From Carboxylicivirga marina (lineage in GTDB: Bacteria > Bacteroidota > Bacteroidia > Bacteroidales > Marinilabiliaceae), in assembly GCF_016612505.1 (NCBI RefSeq), contig NZ_JAENRR010000009.1, positions 1-64,000 of the forward strand: a DNA stretch of 64,000 bases, read 5' to 3'. The notes under the pieces were generated by a model. That model saw only the letters and a list, made by a program, of their open reading frames with translations. It was not told where the DNA came from and ran no database searches. The translations under genes were made by a program, and so were the position numbers. Positions 62,142 through 64,000 of this stretch are shown piece after piece; position 1 is the first letter of the stretch, and every line of letters begins with the position of its first letter.

Positions 62142-64000
62142 ATGAGTTATTTTTTGAAATTATTTATAGCTATTGCATTATCTTTTTATCTCCTTTCTTG
62201 TAATGGTTCATCAGGAAATTTAATGGAGCTTAACTCTACAATTGAAATAAACGATGATGATTCGAAGGATAGCATAATTTTAAAGGCAGCCCATGTAATC
62301 CCAACCTCCAATCAGTTTGAAGCATTAAAGAACGAATACATTGCCTTTATTCATTTTGGCCCTAATACATTTACCCGAATGGAATGGGGTAGCGGCATGG
62401 AAGATCCAGCAAGTTTTGACCTGCAAAATCTGGATACCGACCAATGGTGTGAAGCCATGGTTGCCGGAGGAATGAAAATGGTTATTCTTACCGTTAAGCA
62501 CCACGATGGCTTCTGTTTGTGGCAGTCGAGGTATACGACTCACGGCACTATGTCATCGCCTTACAAAAATGGTAAAGGTGATGTTCTTAAGGAGCTTTCC
62601 GAATCATGTGCCAAATATGGTTTAAAACTAGGTGTTTATTTATCTCCAGCTGATTTATACCAGATTGAAAATGAACGAGGGCTTTATGGGAACTTGAGTA
62701 AGTACACAGAACGTGTAATACCAAGGCGCGTCGATGAGCGTCCTTTTGAAAATCAGACAACATTTAAATTCATTGTTGATGATTACAACGAGTATTTCCT
62801 TAACCAGCTTTTTGAGTTATTAACCGAATATGGACCTATTCATGAGGTTTGGTTTGATGGCGCTCATCCAAAACGAAAAGGAGGACAACAATACAACTAT
62901 CTGGCATGGAAAGAGCTTATTCAAACATTGGCTCCTGAAGCTGTGGTTTTCGGAAAGCAAGATATTCGCTGGTGTGGCAATGAAGCGGGAAAAACGCGTC
63001 ATAGTGAATGGAATATCATTCCGTATCAGAAAAATCCAGCTTTGATGAATCGTTTTGGTGATTTAACGGCTAAGGAATTGGGCGAAAGAGCACAATTATA
63101 CGAAGGTAAATTCTTGCATTATCAACAGGCTGAAACCAATACATCGATACGAGAAGGATGGTTTTACCGCGACGATACCGATCAAGGTGTACGCAGTGCC
63201 GATGATGTATTTGATATGTATGAGCGATCGGTCGGAGGGAATTCAACATTTTTGTTGAATATCCCACCTAATCGTGAAGGTCAATTTTCTCCACGTGATG
63301 TGGCAGCTTTAAGAGAATCCGGCGAACGAATCAATGCTACTTATGGTCATAACATTCTGTCAGGAGCAAAAGGACCGAAAAATGTATTGGATGGTAATAT
63401 GGATACCTATGTATTATTAGAAAATACGAAGACCATAGAAATTAATACCAAAGAGCCAGTCACTATTAATCGTTTTGTTATTCAGGAATCTATTCAAACT
63501 CATAGTGAACGCGTTGAAAGGCATACTATGGAAGCCTGGATTAACGATGAATGGAAAGAAATTGCAACAGGCACCAATATTGGCTATAAACGCATTTTAC
63601 GTTTTCCGGAAGTGAGTTCTGATAGATTTCGTTTCAGGGTGACTGCAGAAAGGTATACGCCAGCCATTTCAACAATTTCAGCTCATTACTATAAAATGCG
63701 TCCGCCACAATTGGAGGTGAAGAGCGATGTCAATGGAGCAATCACCATTCAGTTAAAGCAACACAAATTCGGATGGAAGCAACATGGCGAAGACTTCTTG
63801 TCAAACTTAAACAAAGGATTAGAAATCAGATATACTACTGATGGAAGTATCCCTACACATGCTTCAGAATTATATACCGGAACTTTTAATTTCTCTTCCG
63901 GGATTGTTCATGCATGCGCTTTTGATAATGACATTGCAGGTCCGCTTACAAAAGCATTCATAGGTCTGGTTAAGACAGATTGGAAATTACTAAGTGCCTC
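62142..64000 (+). CDS. GH29 alpha-L-fucosidase lipoprotein (3' end outside window)
   Basis: The first 619 codons are in the window and the frame is still open at its edge. The signal peptide ends with lipobox LLSC (Cys20), so the enzyme is lipid-anchored. The catalytic barrel spans about 45-390, with HFGPNTFTRMEWG, LTVKHHDGFCLW, SPADLYQ and the nucleophile D239 in EVWFDGAHPK. Residues 390-510 resemble an F5/8-type carbohydrate-binding domain. Residues 530-610 (LEIRYTTDGSIPTHASELYTG) resemble a chitobiase/hexosaminidase C-terminal module. It releases terminal alpha-L-fucose from host, algal or other fucosylated glycans. It is 20 nt after the GH20 pseudogene and was possibly once part of a glycan operon. 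Confidence 0.93.
   Translation, partial: MSYFLKLFIAIALSFYLLSCNGSSGNLMELNSTIEINDDDSKDSIILKAAHVIPTSNQFEALKNEYIAFIHFGPNTFTRMEWGSGMEDPASFDLQNLDTDQWCEAMVAGGMKMVILTVKHHDGFCLWQSRYTTHGTMSSPYKNGKGDVLKELSESCAKYGLKLGVYLSPADLYQIENERGLYGNLSKYTERVIPRRVDERPFENQTTFKFIVDDYNEYFLNQLFELLTEYGPIHEVWFDGAHPKRKGGQQYNYLAWKELIQTLAPEAVVFGKQDIRWCGNEAGKTRHSEWNIIPYQKNPALMNRFGDLTAKELGERAQLYEGKFLHYQQAETNTSIREGWFYRDDTDQGVRSADDVFDMYERSVGGNSTFLLNIPPNREGQFSPRDVAALRESGERINATYGHNILSGAKGPKNVLDGNMDTYVLLENTKTIEINTKEPVTINRFVIQESIQTHSERVERHTMEAWINDEWKEIATGTNIGYKRILRFPEVSSDRFRFRVTAERYTPAISTISAHYYKMRPPQLEVKSDVNGAITIQLKQHKFGWKQHGEDFLSNLNKGLEIRYTTDGSIPTHASELYTGTFNFSSGIVHACAFDNDIAGPLTKAFIGLVKTDWKLLSA

Overview
The window looks like a chromosomal segment of a Bacteroidota bacterium, most likely of the Bacteroidales/Marinilabiliales type. 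Supporting signs are the low GC content, promoters of the TAnnTTTG (-7) type, a tmRNA whose tag reads GENNFALAA, a two-part LptD/MlaD envelope set, a Wzc-type tyrosine kinase, NodT/HAE1/MFP efflux genes, and lipoprotein glycosidases. Rubrerythrin, a flavin reductase-rubredoxin fusion and NfnAB point to an anaerobic or microaerophilic life style. No taxonomic search was possible.

Layout. Positions 1-3660 are mobile DNA: the 3' end of a group II intron, an IS1182-type transposase, a truncated secretory gene ending in IS3-like terminal sequence, and a tyrosine recombinase. The recombinase lies directly beside the 3' end of ssrA (tmRNA, 3660-4060), the classic insertion point of integrative elements. 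From there on the DNA is mostly core chromosome: an unrecognised membrane-anchored WM-repeat protein, mdh, folP-cdaA (c-di-AMP synthase) with an SDR epimerase, hlyIII, and a GH31-GH13 alpha-glucan operon with a LacI-like operator upstream. Next come a MaoC hydratase, an aminotransferase, an Hrb-rbr oxidative-stress pair, the nfnA-nfnB-DHODH-like operon, rpsF-rpsR-rplI, ridA, and lptD divergent from amiC-mlaD. dnaA and an M3 peptidase follow.

The second half has a set of exported protein-repair/peroxide genes (SnoaL-like, pcm, gpx), truA facing aroE-popT(DUF368)-TPR, a candidate structured RNA, an EamA transporter, a metal-ligand-free dihydropyrimidinase-like protein, wzc, GT2 and a DUF7935-like gene. 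It continues with an aspartate aminotransferase, ftsE, a 1014-residue TPR protein paired with an outer-membrane barrel, gyrB, an acrA-acrB-oprM efflux operon and a thioesterase. The window ends with a GH20 pseudogene and a GH29 alpha-L-fucosidase lipoprotein that runs off the right edge.

The observations most worth a second look are the 31/26-residue alternating WM repeat protein beside ssrA, an SPOR-like domain shared by the adjacent amiC and mlaD products, the exactly 22-bp-periodic tandem repeats at 9934-10065, the structured RNA at 38764-38886, and the inactive-looking amidohydrolase next to wzc. No clearly new defence or mobile system was found.
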